Below are positions 44,304-52,455 of a stretch of 64,000 nucleotides of DNA, piece by piece; position 1 is the stretch's first letter, and every line of letters begins with the position of its first letter. Under the pieces are notes generated by a model, which was not told the origin of the DNA, ran no database searches, and saw nothing but the letters and a program-made list of their open reading frames with translations. Source of the stretch: Bordetella flabilis. Lineage in GTDB: Bacteria; Pseudomonadota; Gammaproteobacteria; Burkholderiales; Burkholderiaceae_B. Where the stretch lies: contig NZ_CP016172.1 in the NCBI RefSeq assembly GCF_001676725.1, positions 1,922,001 to 1,986,000 of the forward strand, in the 5' to 3' direction. The translations under genes were made by a program, and so were the position numbers.

Positions 44304-45308
44304 CTACCTCACCGTCTTCAGGTCGTCGGGCAAATAGCGGGTATCGATGAGCTTGTCCAGGTCAACGTCGCCCTTGATGGCGCCCACCATCTTCTGCACG
44401 TCGACGGCGCGCTTCAATCCGTCCATGTGAATTTCCCCGGCGCCCCAATAGGGGACGCCATTGGTCGTGCTGCTGACCAGGTTGCGCACCGCGGCGCGCG
44501 CGACCTCCGGTTCCAGGTTGTAGACCTTGGCGATGATGTCGCCGGATTCGTCGGGATTCTTCTGCATGTACTCTACCGCGAGCCGCCGGGCACGGATCAC
44601 GCCCTTGATGAAGGCTTCTTTCTCCGGCGTAAGCCCCGATCCGGCCGCCACGCCCAGCACGTTGGCGATCGGCGGCAGCATGTCCTTGGCCACGGCAATG
44701 GCGCGGTACTTCGAACTGTATTTGGACCACAACGGTTCCGGGATGGGCGTGGCGTCCACCAGCCCGGTGTCCAGCGCCGCGACCCCTTCGCCGAAGCCGC
44801 CGGTCTTGACCAGTTCGGCGTCATCGGCCTTCAGGCCGCCGGATTGCAGTACGAGGGTGGCCAGGGCCTGGCTGGTGGAGCGCGGATTGGTGTAGCCCAG
44901 CTTCTTGCCTTTCAGGTCCTTCACCGTTTTGATCGGGGAGTCCTTCTTGACCGCCCAGACGAATTCGGCGACGGTGAGCACGTTGTCGCTGACGATCTTG
45001 ACGTCGGCACCCTGCTGCGCGGCCGCGATGACCGCGTTGGGATTGACCTCTGCGTAGGGTGCATTGCCCGCCAGCATGTTGCGCAACGTGGTGCCGCCAC
45101 CTGCCGACGTCAATATGCCGGTAACGTTGGCGCCTTCCTGCTTGAAGAATCCTTTCGCCATGGCGACGGCGAACGGCATGCCGTTGGCGGATACCCCGTA
45201 ATTGCTGACGACGATATCCTCGGCGCGTGCGCTGCCCGCCAGGGCCACCGCCAGCACGGTCGCCCCGGCCCAGATTGATGTTGCGATCTTGCGGGTAGGT
45301 TTTTGCAT
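44304..45308 (-). CDS. ABC transporter substrate-binding protein, NitT/TauT family
   Basis: 334 residues. Signal peptide (TSIWAGATVLAVALAGSARA), then the NMT1/SsuA-like fold (VSNYGVSANGMPFAVAMAKG; LKGKKLGYTNPRSTSQALAT). This subfamily binds nitrate, sulfonates, pyrimidines or aromatic/organic acids. With LeuCD-like and PEPM-like enzymes upstream, an organic acid is the best guess. Confidence 0.9.
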   Translation of the reverse strand: MQKPTRKIATSIWAGATVLAVALAGSARAEDIVVSNYGVSANGMPFAVAMAKGFFKQEGANVTGILTSAGGGTTLRNMLAGNAPYAEVNPNAVIAAAQQGADVKIVSDNVLTVAEFVWAVKKDSPIKTVKDLKGKKLGYTNPRSTSQALATLVLQSGGLKADDAELVKTGGFGEGVAALDTGLVDATPIPEPLWSKYSSKYRAIAVAKDMLPPIANVLGVAAGSGLTPEKEAFIKGVIRARRLAVEYMQKNPDESGDIIAKVYNLEPEVARAAVRNLVSSTTNGVPYWGAGEIHMDGLKRAVDVQKMVGAIKGDVDLDKLIDTRYLPDDLKTVR

Positions 45309-45384
45309 GGTCTCCTCCGGGTTTTATCGGATGGTTTTCTACGTTGCAACGCCGCTCAAGGCGCGACGGTGCCCCAGCCGGGCG

Positions 45385-46269
45385 TCATGCGGCGGGCGCC
45401 TGGCCGCTTTCGATGGCACGCCAGTCCGCCAGCCCTGTCGCACGGTCCAGTGCCTGGCGTGCGTCGCTACCATGCGCCATGGGTTGCAGCGGAGCGGTGC
45501 CGTCGGCATGGCGCCGCAGCGCGGCAAGGCCGTCGCGCATGGCCTGCACGGCGCGCAGGATCAGGCTGGCCGGATATGACACCTGGCGAAAGCCCATGGC
45601 GCCCAGGTCTGCCGGCGATAGCCAGGGGGTGTCGCCGCCTTCGAACATGGCAGCCGATATAAAGGCGCCCTTGAAGGTGGCGCCCACACGCCGGTAGTCC
45701 TCTTCGCGCCGCAGTCCTGCCACGAACACGCCATCCACTCCCAGGGCGAAGAAGCGCTCGGCGCGGCGCAGTGCGGCGTCCAGCCCCAACGGACCGTAGG
45801 CGTCCGTGCGTCCGATGATAAATGTGTCGGGATTGGTGCGGGCGTTCAGCGCCGCACGTAGCTTGGCTTCGATAATGGCCTCGTCGACGACGGACGCGGC
45901 CTTGTCGGCGCGTTGCTGCTTATGGTCGCGGCTTTGATCTTCCAGCAACAGGCCGCCCACACCGATCGCCTCGTACGCCGCCACGAGCCGTGCCACGCTC
46001 TTGACGTCGCCGTAGCCGTCGTCGGCATCGGCCACGAAGGGCAGGCGGGAGGCCGCGGCGATATCGCGCAGGCCATCGGTCATGTCGGTCAGGCCGATCA
46101 ACCCGATATCGGGGTAGGCATGACGCGCGGCCAGCATGGCCGAACCGCCCACGGCGAAGGCATGGAAGCCCGCCTGCTCGATCAGGCGCGCCGACAGCGC
46201 ATCGTGCGCGAGCGGTGTGACCAGCGGCATTTCTTGCGCCAGGGCGGCGCGGAAGCTGGGACGGCTCAT
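45385..46269 (-). CDS. PEP mutase / isocitrate lyase superfamily enzyme lacking the KRCGH loop
   Basis: 294 residues of the PEPM/ICL TIM barrel. The metal site motif DADDGYGD (residues 81-88) and EDQ (110-112) are present. Directly after EDQ, where (methyl)isocitrate and dimethylmalate lyases have PKRCGH, this protein has SRDHKQQR: the catalytic Cys is missing. That points away from a Cys-dependent lyase and toward a decarboxylase/other C-C or P-C activity as in PA4872-type members. Start ATG 46269 overlaps the LeuD-like stop by four bases, with AAGGAG upstream. Confidence 0.87.
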   Translation of the reverse strand: MSRPSFRAALAQEMPLVTPLAHDALSARLIEQAGFHAFAVGGSAMLAARHAYPDIGLIGLTDMTDGLRDIAAASRLPFVADADDGYGDVKSVARLVAAYEAIGVGGLLLEDQSRDHKQQRADKAASVVDEAIIEAKLRAALNARTNPDTFIIGRTDAYGPLGLDAALRRAERFFALGVDGVFVAGLRREEDYRRVGATFKGAFISAAMFEGGDTPWLSPADLGAMGFRQVSYPASLILRAVQAMRDGLAALRRHADGTAPLQPMAHGSDARQALDRATGLADWRAIESGQAPAA

Positions 46270-46910
46270 GGAGCGGAACTCCTTTGCAAAGCGTTCGGGA
46301 ACAGCCACGCGGCGTCGGTTCGCGTCGCCGCGTAATGCGCCTCGATGGCGGGAAGGTGGCGCTGCGTCATGGCGATCTCATCGTCGCCGCGCATCAGCGC
46401 CTGGGCGCGCGAGGCCGGAATGGCGAAAGGATGCGTGATGCCGTCGGGTCCCCGGACCGTCGCGCCGGCCAGGTCGACGTGGCACGGTGGGGGCGCCGTC
46501 TCACAGGTGCGCGCCGCGGCCAGCAAGGCGCGGTACACGGTGGTATCGACAATGCCAGCGACCAGGCCGTTGCGAAACGCGTTCTCGTAGAAAATGTCGG
46601 CGAAGCTCGGCGCCAGGACACAGCCGATGCCGAATTGCACCAGCGCCCAGACCGCGGCTTCGCGCGAACTGCCGCAGCCGAAATTCTCGTCCGCCAGCAG
46701 GATTCGAGCATGGCGGTAGGGCTCGCGGTTAAGGATGAAGCCGGGCCGTTCCCGGCCCTGGTCGTCGTACCGTGAGCCGCCGAACAGGCCCTTGCCCATG
46801 TCGGCCGTGGCGGTGCGCAGCCACACCGAAGGAATGATGGCGTCGGTGTTGATATTGGCCATGGGCATGACGGCCATGATGCCCTCTATATCGCGCACGG
46901 GTTTTCTCAT
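46266..46910 (-). CDS. Aconitase-family small (swivel) subunit, LeuD-like
   Basis: 214 residues. Swivel-domain motifs: NINTDAIIPSVWL, and LADENFGCGSSREAAVWAL carrying the substrate-binding GCGSSRE. In leucine synthesis this partner of LeuC hydrates isopropylmaleate; here the context is a catabolic transport operon. ATG 46910 overlaps the LeuC-like stop by four bases. Confidence 0.9.
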   Translation of the reverse strand: MRKPVRDIEGIMAVMPMANINTDAIIPSVWLRTATADMGKGLFGGSRYDDQGRERPGFILNREPYRHARILLADENFGCGSSREAAVWALVQFGIGCVLAPSFADIFYENAFRNGLVAGIVDTTVYRALLAAARTCETAPPPCHVDLAGATVRGPDGITHPFAIPASRAQALMRGDDEIAMTQRHLPAIEAHYAATRTDAAWLFPNALQRSSAP

Positions 46911-48340
46911 CCCTGTGCCTCCTTGCGCGCGTCCGCGATATGGCCGCGCAGGGCCGCCGCGGCGACCATGGCCGGACTGGCCAGATGGGTACGGCTGCGC
47001 GCGCCCTGGCGGTTCTCGAAGTTGCGGTTGCTGGTGGCGATGCAGCGCGCGCCCGGCGGGACCATGTCGTCGTTGATGCTCACGCACATGGAGCAGCCGG
47101 CTTCGCGCCATTCGAAGCCGGCGTCGCGGAAAATGTGATGCAACCCCAGCGCCTCGGCCTCGCGCTTGACGGCTCGGGAGCCCGGCACCACCAGGGCCCG
47201 CACGCCGGGCGCCACGTGGCGGCCGCGCACGATATCGGCGGCTGCTTGCAGGTCGGACAGCCGTGAATTGGTGCAAGAGCCGATGAATGCGACGTCCACA
47301 GGGATGCCGGCCAGCGGCATGCCAGGCGTCAGCCCCATGTAGGTGAGCGCGGCGGCGACGCTTTCGCGCTGCCTGGCGTCGGCATAGTCCGCCGGATCCG
47401 GTACGACGCCATCCACGCCGCCGACCTGCGCCGGCGTGGTGCCCCACGTCACCTGCGGCGCGATGCCCGCGCAGTCGACGGCGACGTCGCGTTCGAAGAC
47501 CGCGCCCGGGTCGCTCCGCAGGTGGCGCCATGCACGTACGGCCTGCTCGAAGGCCGGCCCGGACGGCGCGAACTCGCGTCCGCGAACGTAGTCGAAGGTG
47601 GCCTGGTCGGGGGCGATCAGGCCCATGCGCGCGCCCAGTTCGATGGACATATTGCATAGCGTCAGCCGTCCTTCCACCGGCAGCGCCTCGATGGCGGCGC
47701 CGGCATATTCGACGGCGCAACCGCGCCCGCCCGCTACGCCCAGCACGCCCATGGCGCGCAGGATCAGGTCCTTGGCGGTAATGCCCGGTCCCGGACGGCC
47801 CTCGAAGCGCACCCGCATCGTACGCGGCCGGGCCAGCGCCAGGGTCTGGGTCGCCAGCACGTGCTCGACTTCGCTGGTGCCCACGCCTATGCCCAATGCC
47901 CCCAGCCCGCCCACCGTGGACGTATGGCTGTCGCCACAGGCCAGGATGGAACCGGGCAGGGCAAAGCCGAGTTCGGGGGCGATGACGTGCACGATGCCCT
48001 GGCGCGGATCTTCGATGCCGAAATGCCGGATGTGGCCATGCAGGGCGTTCTGGCGCATCAGCGTCAGCAGTTCGCGGCCGCCGGGGTAGGTGTTCTCGTC
48101 GCGCCCGGGTTCGGTGGAGACGATGTGATCCTGCGTCGCGATCGTCAACTCGGGGTGCAGGACCTTGCGTCCCTCACGCTTCAGCCCGGCGAACGCCACC
48201 GCGCTGGTGGTCTCCTGCAATACGTGCCGGTCTACGAAGATCAGCTCGCGACCGTCGTCCAGCCGGGCGATGCGGTGTGCGTCCCAGATCTTGTCGAAGA
48301 CGGTCGCCGGAGCGACGGCATCGGTATCACCGGCGGCCAT
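46907..48340 (-). CDS. Aconitase-family large subunit, LeuC-like
   Basis: 477 residues. The three 4Fe-4S cysteines are present at about 356, 416 and 419 (FIGSCTNSRLSDL; AGCSMCVSINDD) with the substrate loops FVDRHVLQETTSA, CGDSHTSTVGGLGAL and SNRNFENRQGARSR. Start ATG 48340 is inferred from homology (VFDKIWDAHRI soon after). It has no good SD of its own and lies inside a short upstream reading frame that does. No leuB or leuA is adjacent, so this is probably a paralogue hydrating a different unsaturated di- or tricarboxylate (for example a dimethylmaleate- or itaconate-like acid). Confidence 0.9.
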   Translation of the reverse strand: MAAGDTDAVAPATVFDKIWDAHRIARLDDGRELIFVDRHVLQETTSAVAFAGLKREGRKVLHPELTIATQDHIVSTEPGRDENTYPGGRELLTLMRQNALHGHIRHFGIEDPRQGIVHVIAPELGFALPGSILACGDSHTSTVGGLGALGIGVGTSEVEHVLATQTLALARPRTMRVRFEGRPGPGITAKDLILRAMGVLGVAGGRGCAVEYAGAAIEALPVEGRLTLCNMSIELGARMGLIAPDQATFDYVRGREFAPSGPAFEQAVRAWRHLRSDPGAVFERDVAVDCAGIAPQVTWGTTPAQVGGVDGVVPDPADYADARQRESVAAALTYMGLTPGMPLAGIPVDVAFIGSCTNSRLSDLQAAADIVRGRHVAPGVRALVVPGSRAVKREAEALGLHHIFRDAGFEWREAGCSMCVSINDDMVPPGARCIATSNRNFENRQGARSRTHLASPAMVAAAALRGHIADARKEAQG

Positions 48341-48407
48341 GCGGCCCCCGTCGGATGGTCGCGAGGCGGACACAGGCCGCGCCACGGCGGGCCAAGATTC
48401 CTGGCAT
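48327..48407 (-). CDS. Short upstream ORF (26 codons) overlapping the leuC-like start
   Basis: A strong AGGAGGAG SD (about 48424-48416) is followed at good distance by ATG 48407, out of frame with the LeuC-like gene. The peptide (MPGILARRGAACVRLATIRR and six more) ends with TGA at 48329-48327, 11 bases past the LeuC-like ATG at 48340. Ribosomes finishing it could restart on the main gene. An alternative is a frameshift in the true N-terminus. Confidence 0.45.
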   Translation of the reverse strand: MPGILARRGAACVRLATIRRGPHGRR

Positions 48408-48501
48408 GATTTTTTCTCCTCCTGGGTTGCTGCACTGCACCCTGGCGCGCTCTTGACGATACGGCGATGCCGTATGGTTTTCCGCGTTTCTTGCGGCCGT
48501 T

Positions 48502-48521
48502 TTGCGCTAGCATAAATGCAA
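48502..48521. promoter_or_regulatory. Candidate LysR-type binding site
   Basis: TTGC (48502-48505) and GCAA (48518-48521) form an inverted repeat with a 12-base centre, in the divergent region between the LeuC-like operon and the LysR gene. The form resembles a T-N11-A motif but the arms are short. Confidence 0.3.
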
Positions 48522-48578
48522 CACGCCACATATCAAACGCAAATTTACGCACGCTACCTTGAGAAAAACTCAGAGCAG

Positions 48579-49484
48579 ATGGCCAGACGTCTTCCCCCAT
48601 TGAACGCCTTGCGGGCATTTGAGGCCACCGCGCGCAATGGCAGCCTGACGCGCGCCGCGCAGGAACTGTCCGTGACGCAGGGCGCCGTCAGCCGGCACGT
48701 GACGCAGCTGGAGGGCTGGCTCGGCATTCCGCTGTGCGTGCGGCTGCGTCATGGCATCGAAACGACGGCGCAGGGCGCGGCCTACGCCGCCACCTTGCGT
48801 ACGGCTTTCGACCTGATCGAAACCCAGACGCGCCAGCTACGGGCGCGCCCGACGGACAGCACCTTGCGGATCAAGTTGCCGCCCACCTTCGCCATTCGCT
48901 GGTTCGTCCCCAGGCTTGCGCGCTTCCACGCCTTGCACCGCCATATCGACGTGCATATCACCACGTCGCACCAGCCGGTGGCGTTCGACCGCGACGATGT
49001 CGACCTGTGTATTCATTCGGGCCCGGGGCCTCTGCCAGGCGCGGTGTGCCGCAAGTTGTTCGGCGAGATTCTGCTGCCGGTCTGCAGTCCGGGGCTGTTC
49101 AAGGGCGTTGCGCCGCCGCGCGAGCCCGCCGATCTTGCGCGCTTCGTGCTGCTGTGTTCCATGCACCGGACATCCGATTGGCCAGCCTGGCTCGCGGCCG
49201 CCCAGGCGACATCGATAGACGGCAACAGCGGCCTCAAGTTCGAGAATTCCGCGCTGGCCTACCAGGCGGCCATCGACGAACTGGGCATCGTCATGGCGCA
49301 GCGCGCGTTCGTGGAAGACGACCTGCGCAGCAGTCGCCTGCTTGCGCCCCTGTCGCTGCGGGTGCGCACGGACAACGCCTATTACCTGGCCTATCCCCGC
49401 AGTGGGGAAGCGTCGCCGCTGATCCGTGCGTTCGAGGCCTGGATCGTGCAGGAAACCGCGCAGATGGAAGAGGCTGCGCGCTGA
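48579..49484 (+). CDS. LysR family regulator, GcvA-like
   Basis: 301 residues. HTH typical of the GcvA/AmpR group (LPPLNALRAFEATARNGSLT; ELSVTQGAVSRHVTQLEGWL), then the LysR effector domain (STLRIKLPPTFAIRWFVPRL). Start ATG 48579 (MARRLPPL). Divergently placed to the LeuCD-PEPM-ABC operon and so its likely regulator, with the operon substrate as probable co-inducer. Confidence 0.92.
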   Translation: MARRLPPLNALRAFEATARNGSLTRAAQELSVTQGAVSRHVTQLEGWLGIPLCVRLRHGIETTAQGAAYAATLRTAFDLIETQTRQLRARPTDSTLRIKLPPTFAIRWFVPRLARFHALHRHIDVHITTSHQPVAFDRDDVDLCIHSGPGPLPGAVCRKLFGEILLPVCSPGLFKGVAPPREPADLARFVLLCSMHRTSDWPAWLAAAQATSIDGNSGLKFENSALAYQAAIDELGIVMAQRAFVEDDLRSSRLLAPLSLRVRTDNAYYLAYPRSGEASPLIRAFEAWIVQETAQMEEAAR

Positions 49485-49494
49485 GCTGCGCGGT

Positions 49495-50637
49495 TCACGA
49501 TGACCTTGCCTGTTCCGGGTCGGCCGGCAGCGCTGCCTTGTACGTCAGCAGCATCACGCAGGTCAGTACGGCGATGCCGGCGCTGATCCCCGCAAGCCGC
49601 AGCATCGCGGGCACCGGGTCGGCGGACCATTGATGGTCCTGCACGAACACCATGATGAAGGCGATGGCGAACTGCCGGCCGATGTAGCTGGCGCCCTCGC
49701 TTCCCGTTTGCACGTGGCAGCCGGCCCATACCCCGGCGGACAGGGCAAGCAGGCAGAGCGCGGTCTGCCCGTGGGTCAGGGGCAGCAGGGCGACCCCGCA
49801 CAGGCCGGCAAGAAGGCAGCCGGCCACGCGCTGCACCATCCGCTGTGCGACGGACGCATGCGGGCGGGCGGTCAAGGATGCGGCCGGCAGGATCAGCACG
49901 GCGATGGCCGTCACCAGCGCCTGCGCGAACCCGGGCAGTTCGAAGGCGTAGGCCAGGGCGGCGAGTATGGCGGTGGAGACGCCGGCCTGCGCGCCGATCA
50001 CCGCGCGCGTATGGCGGGTCGTCGCGGGCGCAATGGGCGCCGGGTGGGACGCCGCCATGGCCGCGGCGGTCCTGGACGCCGGCCGGTGCACGCGATACCA
50101 GCGCACGCCCAGCGTGAAGGCACCCGATACCAGTACGCAGGCGAGCGTGCCCACGGCGACTTCGGCCACACGCAGCATGGCGAAGGACGCCGTGGCCCTC
50201 ACCGTGGACAGCACGTGCGATTCGTAGACGATCATCATCGTCGTTACGCCGCCCAGGACCCAGGCATAGGAGTAGGTCGATGCGTTGGCGACGTATACGG
50301 TGAAGGCGCCGACCAGTCCCAGGACCGGCACGAACAGCCAGGGACGATCCCCGATCACCCACCCCACCAATGCGCCGAGCAGCGCGCCGCAGACTGTTCC
50401 GATGATCCGGTGCAGGCCGCGCAGGAACGATGCGGAGAAACCGATCTGCATGACGGCGAAGCCGCTGATGGCCGCCCACCAGGCGTTGGGCAGGTCCAGC
50501 TGGTGGGCGACGACCACGGAGATCACGACGGAAATGACCGCTTGCAGCGCGAACAGGGCGCGCTCGGGCGACGCCTTCCATCTGGAGAGTTCTCGGCCGA
50601 GTGCGTAGGCGGAGTCGCGGCAGGTCTGCAAGAGCAT
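49495..50637 (-). CDS. FUSC family membrane protein (aromatic-acid/fusaric-acid exporter-like)
   Basis: 380 residues from ATG 50637 (an in-frame GTG at 50649 would add four). Two blocks of TM helices are separated by a ~70-residue soluble segment; the FUSC signature is in NAWWAAISGFAVMQIGFSAS and RIIGTVCGALLGALVGWVIG. Such proteins often export aromatic or other toxic acids. It starts 36 bases after the PoxB-like gene on the same strand. Confidence 0.87.
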   Translation of the reverse strand: MLLQTCRDSAYALGRELSRWKASPERALFALQAVISVVISVVVAHQLDLPNAWWAAISGFAVMQIGFSASFLRGLHRIIGTVCGALLGALVGWVIGDRPWLFVPVLGLVGAFTVYVANASTYSYAWVLGGVTTMMIVYESHVLSTVRATASFAMLRVAEVAVGTLACVLVSGAFTLGVRWYRVHRPASRTAAAMAASHPAPIAPATTRHTRAVIGAQAGVSTAILAALAYAFELPGFAQALVTAIAVLILPAASLTARPHASVAQRMVQRVAGCLLAGLCGVALLPLTHGQTALCLLALSAGVWAGCHVQTGSEGASYIGRQFAIAFIMVFVQDHQWSADPVPAMLRLAGISAGIAVLTCVMLLTYKAALPADPEQARSS

Positions 50638-50673
50638 CGAAGGGACCACCGATGGGGTACGGCGCCGGGACGG

Positions 50674-52404
50674 TCAGCGCCGCAGGTTCGTCCGCGCGAG
50701 ATCGATGATCTCGTCCGTCCGGCCATTGAGCACCGCTTTCAGCATATACAGCGTGAAACCCTTGGCCATCTCGGCAGTCACCTTCGGCGGCATGGCGAGC
50801 TCCATGCGGTTGACCACGGCATCGATCAGAACGGGTCCGTCATGCGCGAAGGCTTCGGCCATCCTGCTGTGCACGTCCTCGGGCCTTTCGATGCGAACGC
50901 CCTTGATGCCGACCGCCTCGGCCATCGCGGCGAAATTCGGATTGGTGAAGCCCGTGCCGAAATCCAGGAAGCCGGTCGACTTCTGCTCCAGTTCGATGAA
51001 GCCCAGCGCGCCGTTGTTGAAGACAACCAGCTTCACCGGCAGCTTGAGCTGTACGAGGCTCAGGAGGTCGCCCATCAGCATGGTAAAGCCGCCGTCGCCC
51101 GACAGCGACACGACCTGGCGGCCAGGGCAGGCGGCCTGTGCGCCGATCGCCTGCGACAGGGCATTGGCCATGGAGCCATGCCAGAAGGAGCCGAGCAGGC
51201 GGCGCTTGCCGTTCATGGCCAGGTAGCGGGCCGCCCAAACGGTGGGCAGGCCGACGTCGCATGTGAAGATGGCGTCATCGCTGGCGAGCTCGCTGGCGGC
51301 ACGGGCAATCTGCTGCGGGTGCAAGACGCCGCCTTCATGGCCATCAGCCAGGTCGTCCAGGCTCTTGCGCGCCTCTTTGTAATCGGCAATGCAGGCGTCG
51401 AGATGCGCGCTATCGGCCTTCGGCTTCAGGTGGGGGAGCAGGGCACGGATGGTCGCGCCTACGTCGCCGAGCACGCCCAGTTCGACGGGCGCGCGCCGGC
51501 CGATGGCTTCCGGCCGGACATCGACTTGCGCGATGCGGGCGTCCTTGGGATAGAACTGCCTGTACGGGAAGTCGGTGCCGAGCATCAGCAAGGCGTCGCA
51601 GGCCTCCATCGCGGCGTAGCCGGAGGAAAAGCCGATCAGCCCGGTCATGCCGACGTCATAGGGGTTGTCCCATTCCACGTGTTCCTTGCCGCGCATGGCA
51701 TGGACGATCGGCGACTTGAGCGCACCGGCGAGTTGCACCAGCTCGTCGTGCGCGCCCGCGCAACCGCCGCCGCACAGCAAGGTAACCCGCGTGGCCCTGT
51801 TGAGCAACGCGGCCAGTTGCTCGATGGTGTCGTCCGAGGGCATGAGCGTCGGCCGCGCGGGCAGCAGCCCCCGCGGTTGCGGTGCGGGAGCTTCCAGCGC
51901 GGGCTTCAGCGCGATGTCGCCGGGAATGACGATGACGCACACGCAACGTTCCGCGACGGCGCGCCGCACGGCGATTTCCAGCGCGCGCGGCATCTGCGCC
52001 GCGCTCGACACCAGTTCGCAATAGCTGCTGCATTCGCGGAACAACTGCTCGGGATGGGTTTCCTGGAAATAACCGGAGCCGATCTCGGGCGACGGTATGT
52101 GCGCGGCGATGGCCACGACCGGGACACGCGAGCGATGGCAATCGAACAAACCATTGATCAGGTGCAGATTGCCCGGACCGCAACTGCCCGCGCATACCGC
52201 CAGCGACCCGGTCACATGCGCGTCGGCGCCCGCGGCGAATGCCGCGACCTCTTCGTGCCGCACATGCAGCCAGTCGATTCCGCCGTGGCGGCGCAGGGCG
52301 TCGGTGAAGCCGTTCAGGCTATCCCCGACGATTCCATAGATGCGGCGGACGCCGGCCGCGGCCAGGGTTTCCACCATCTGGTCTGCAACGATCTTGGGCA
52401 TCAT
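50674..52404 (-). CDS. poxB: Thiamine diphosphate-dependent pyruvate dehydrogenase (quinone), PoxB-like
   Basis: 576 residues. Catalytic Glu region [17 protein letters not shown], the ThDP/Mg motif [13 protein letters not shown]...VVFNN, and a PoxB-type C-terminus ([15 protein letters not shown]) expected to respond to membrane lipid. PoxB oxidises pyruvate to acetate and CO2, reducing ubiquinone at the membrane. It lies 51 bases after the S53 peptidase gene. Assignment between PoxB and other ThDP oxidases rests on overall similarity. Confidence 0.88.
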   Translation of the reverse strand: MMPKIVADQMVETLAAAGVRRIYGIVGDSLNGFTDALRRHGGIDWLHVRHEEVAAFAAGADAHVTGSLAVCAGSCGPGNLHLINGLFDCHRSRVPVVAIAAHIPSPEIGSGYFQETHPEQLFRECSSYCELVSSAAQMPRALEIAVRRAVAERCVCVIVIPGDIALKPALEAPAPQPRGLLPARPTLMPSDDTIEQLAALLNRATRVTLLCGGGCAGAHDELVQLAGALKSPIVHAMRGKEHVEWDNPYDVGMTGLIGFSSGYAAMEACDALLMLGTDFPYRQFYPKDARIAQVDVRPEAIGRRAPVELGVLGDVGATIRALLPHLKPKADSAHLDACIADYKEARKSLDDLADGHEGGVLHPQQIARAASELASDDAIFTCDVGLPTVWAARYLAMNGKRRLLGSFWHGSMANALSQAIGAQAACPGRQVVSLSGDGGFTMLMGDLLSLVQLKLPVKLVVFNNGALGFIELEQKSTGFLDFGTGFTNPNFAAMAEAVGIKGVRIERPEDVHSRMAEAFAHDGPVLIDAVVNRMELAMPPKVTAEMAKGFTLYMLKAVLNGRTDEIIDLARTNLRR

Positions 52405-52455
52405 GACTCCTAGGCATGCCAGGTTGGGAAAGCGGCCGCGAGGCCGGGGTGCCTG

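Noticed and set aside
46907..48340. LeuC/LeuD as the leucine biosynthesis isomerase
   Set aside because: No leuA or leuB nearby and the genes are fused into a transport/PEPM operon; a catabolic paralogue is more likely, although it cannot be excluded from this window alone.
49630..52413. 927-codon open frame on the plus strand
   Set aside because: It is antisense to the FUSC and PoxB-like genes, rich in His, Gln, Gly and Arg with no domain; a high-GC artefact.
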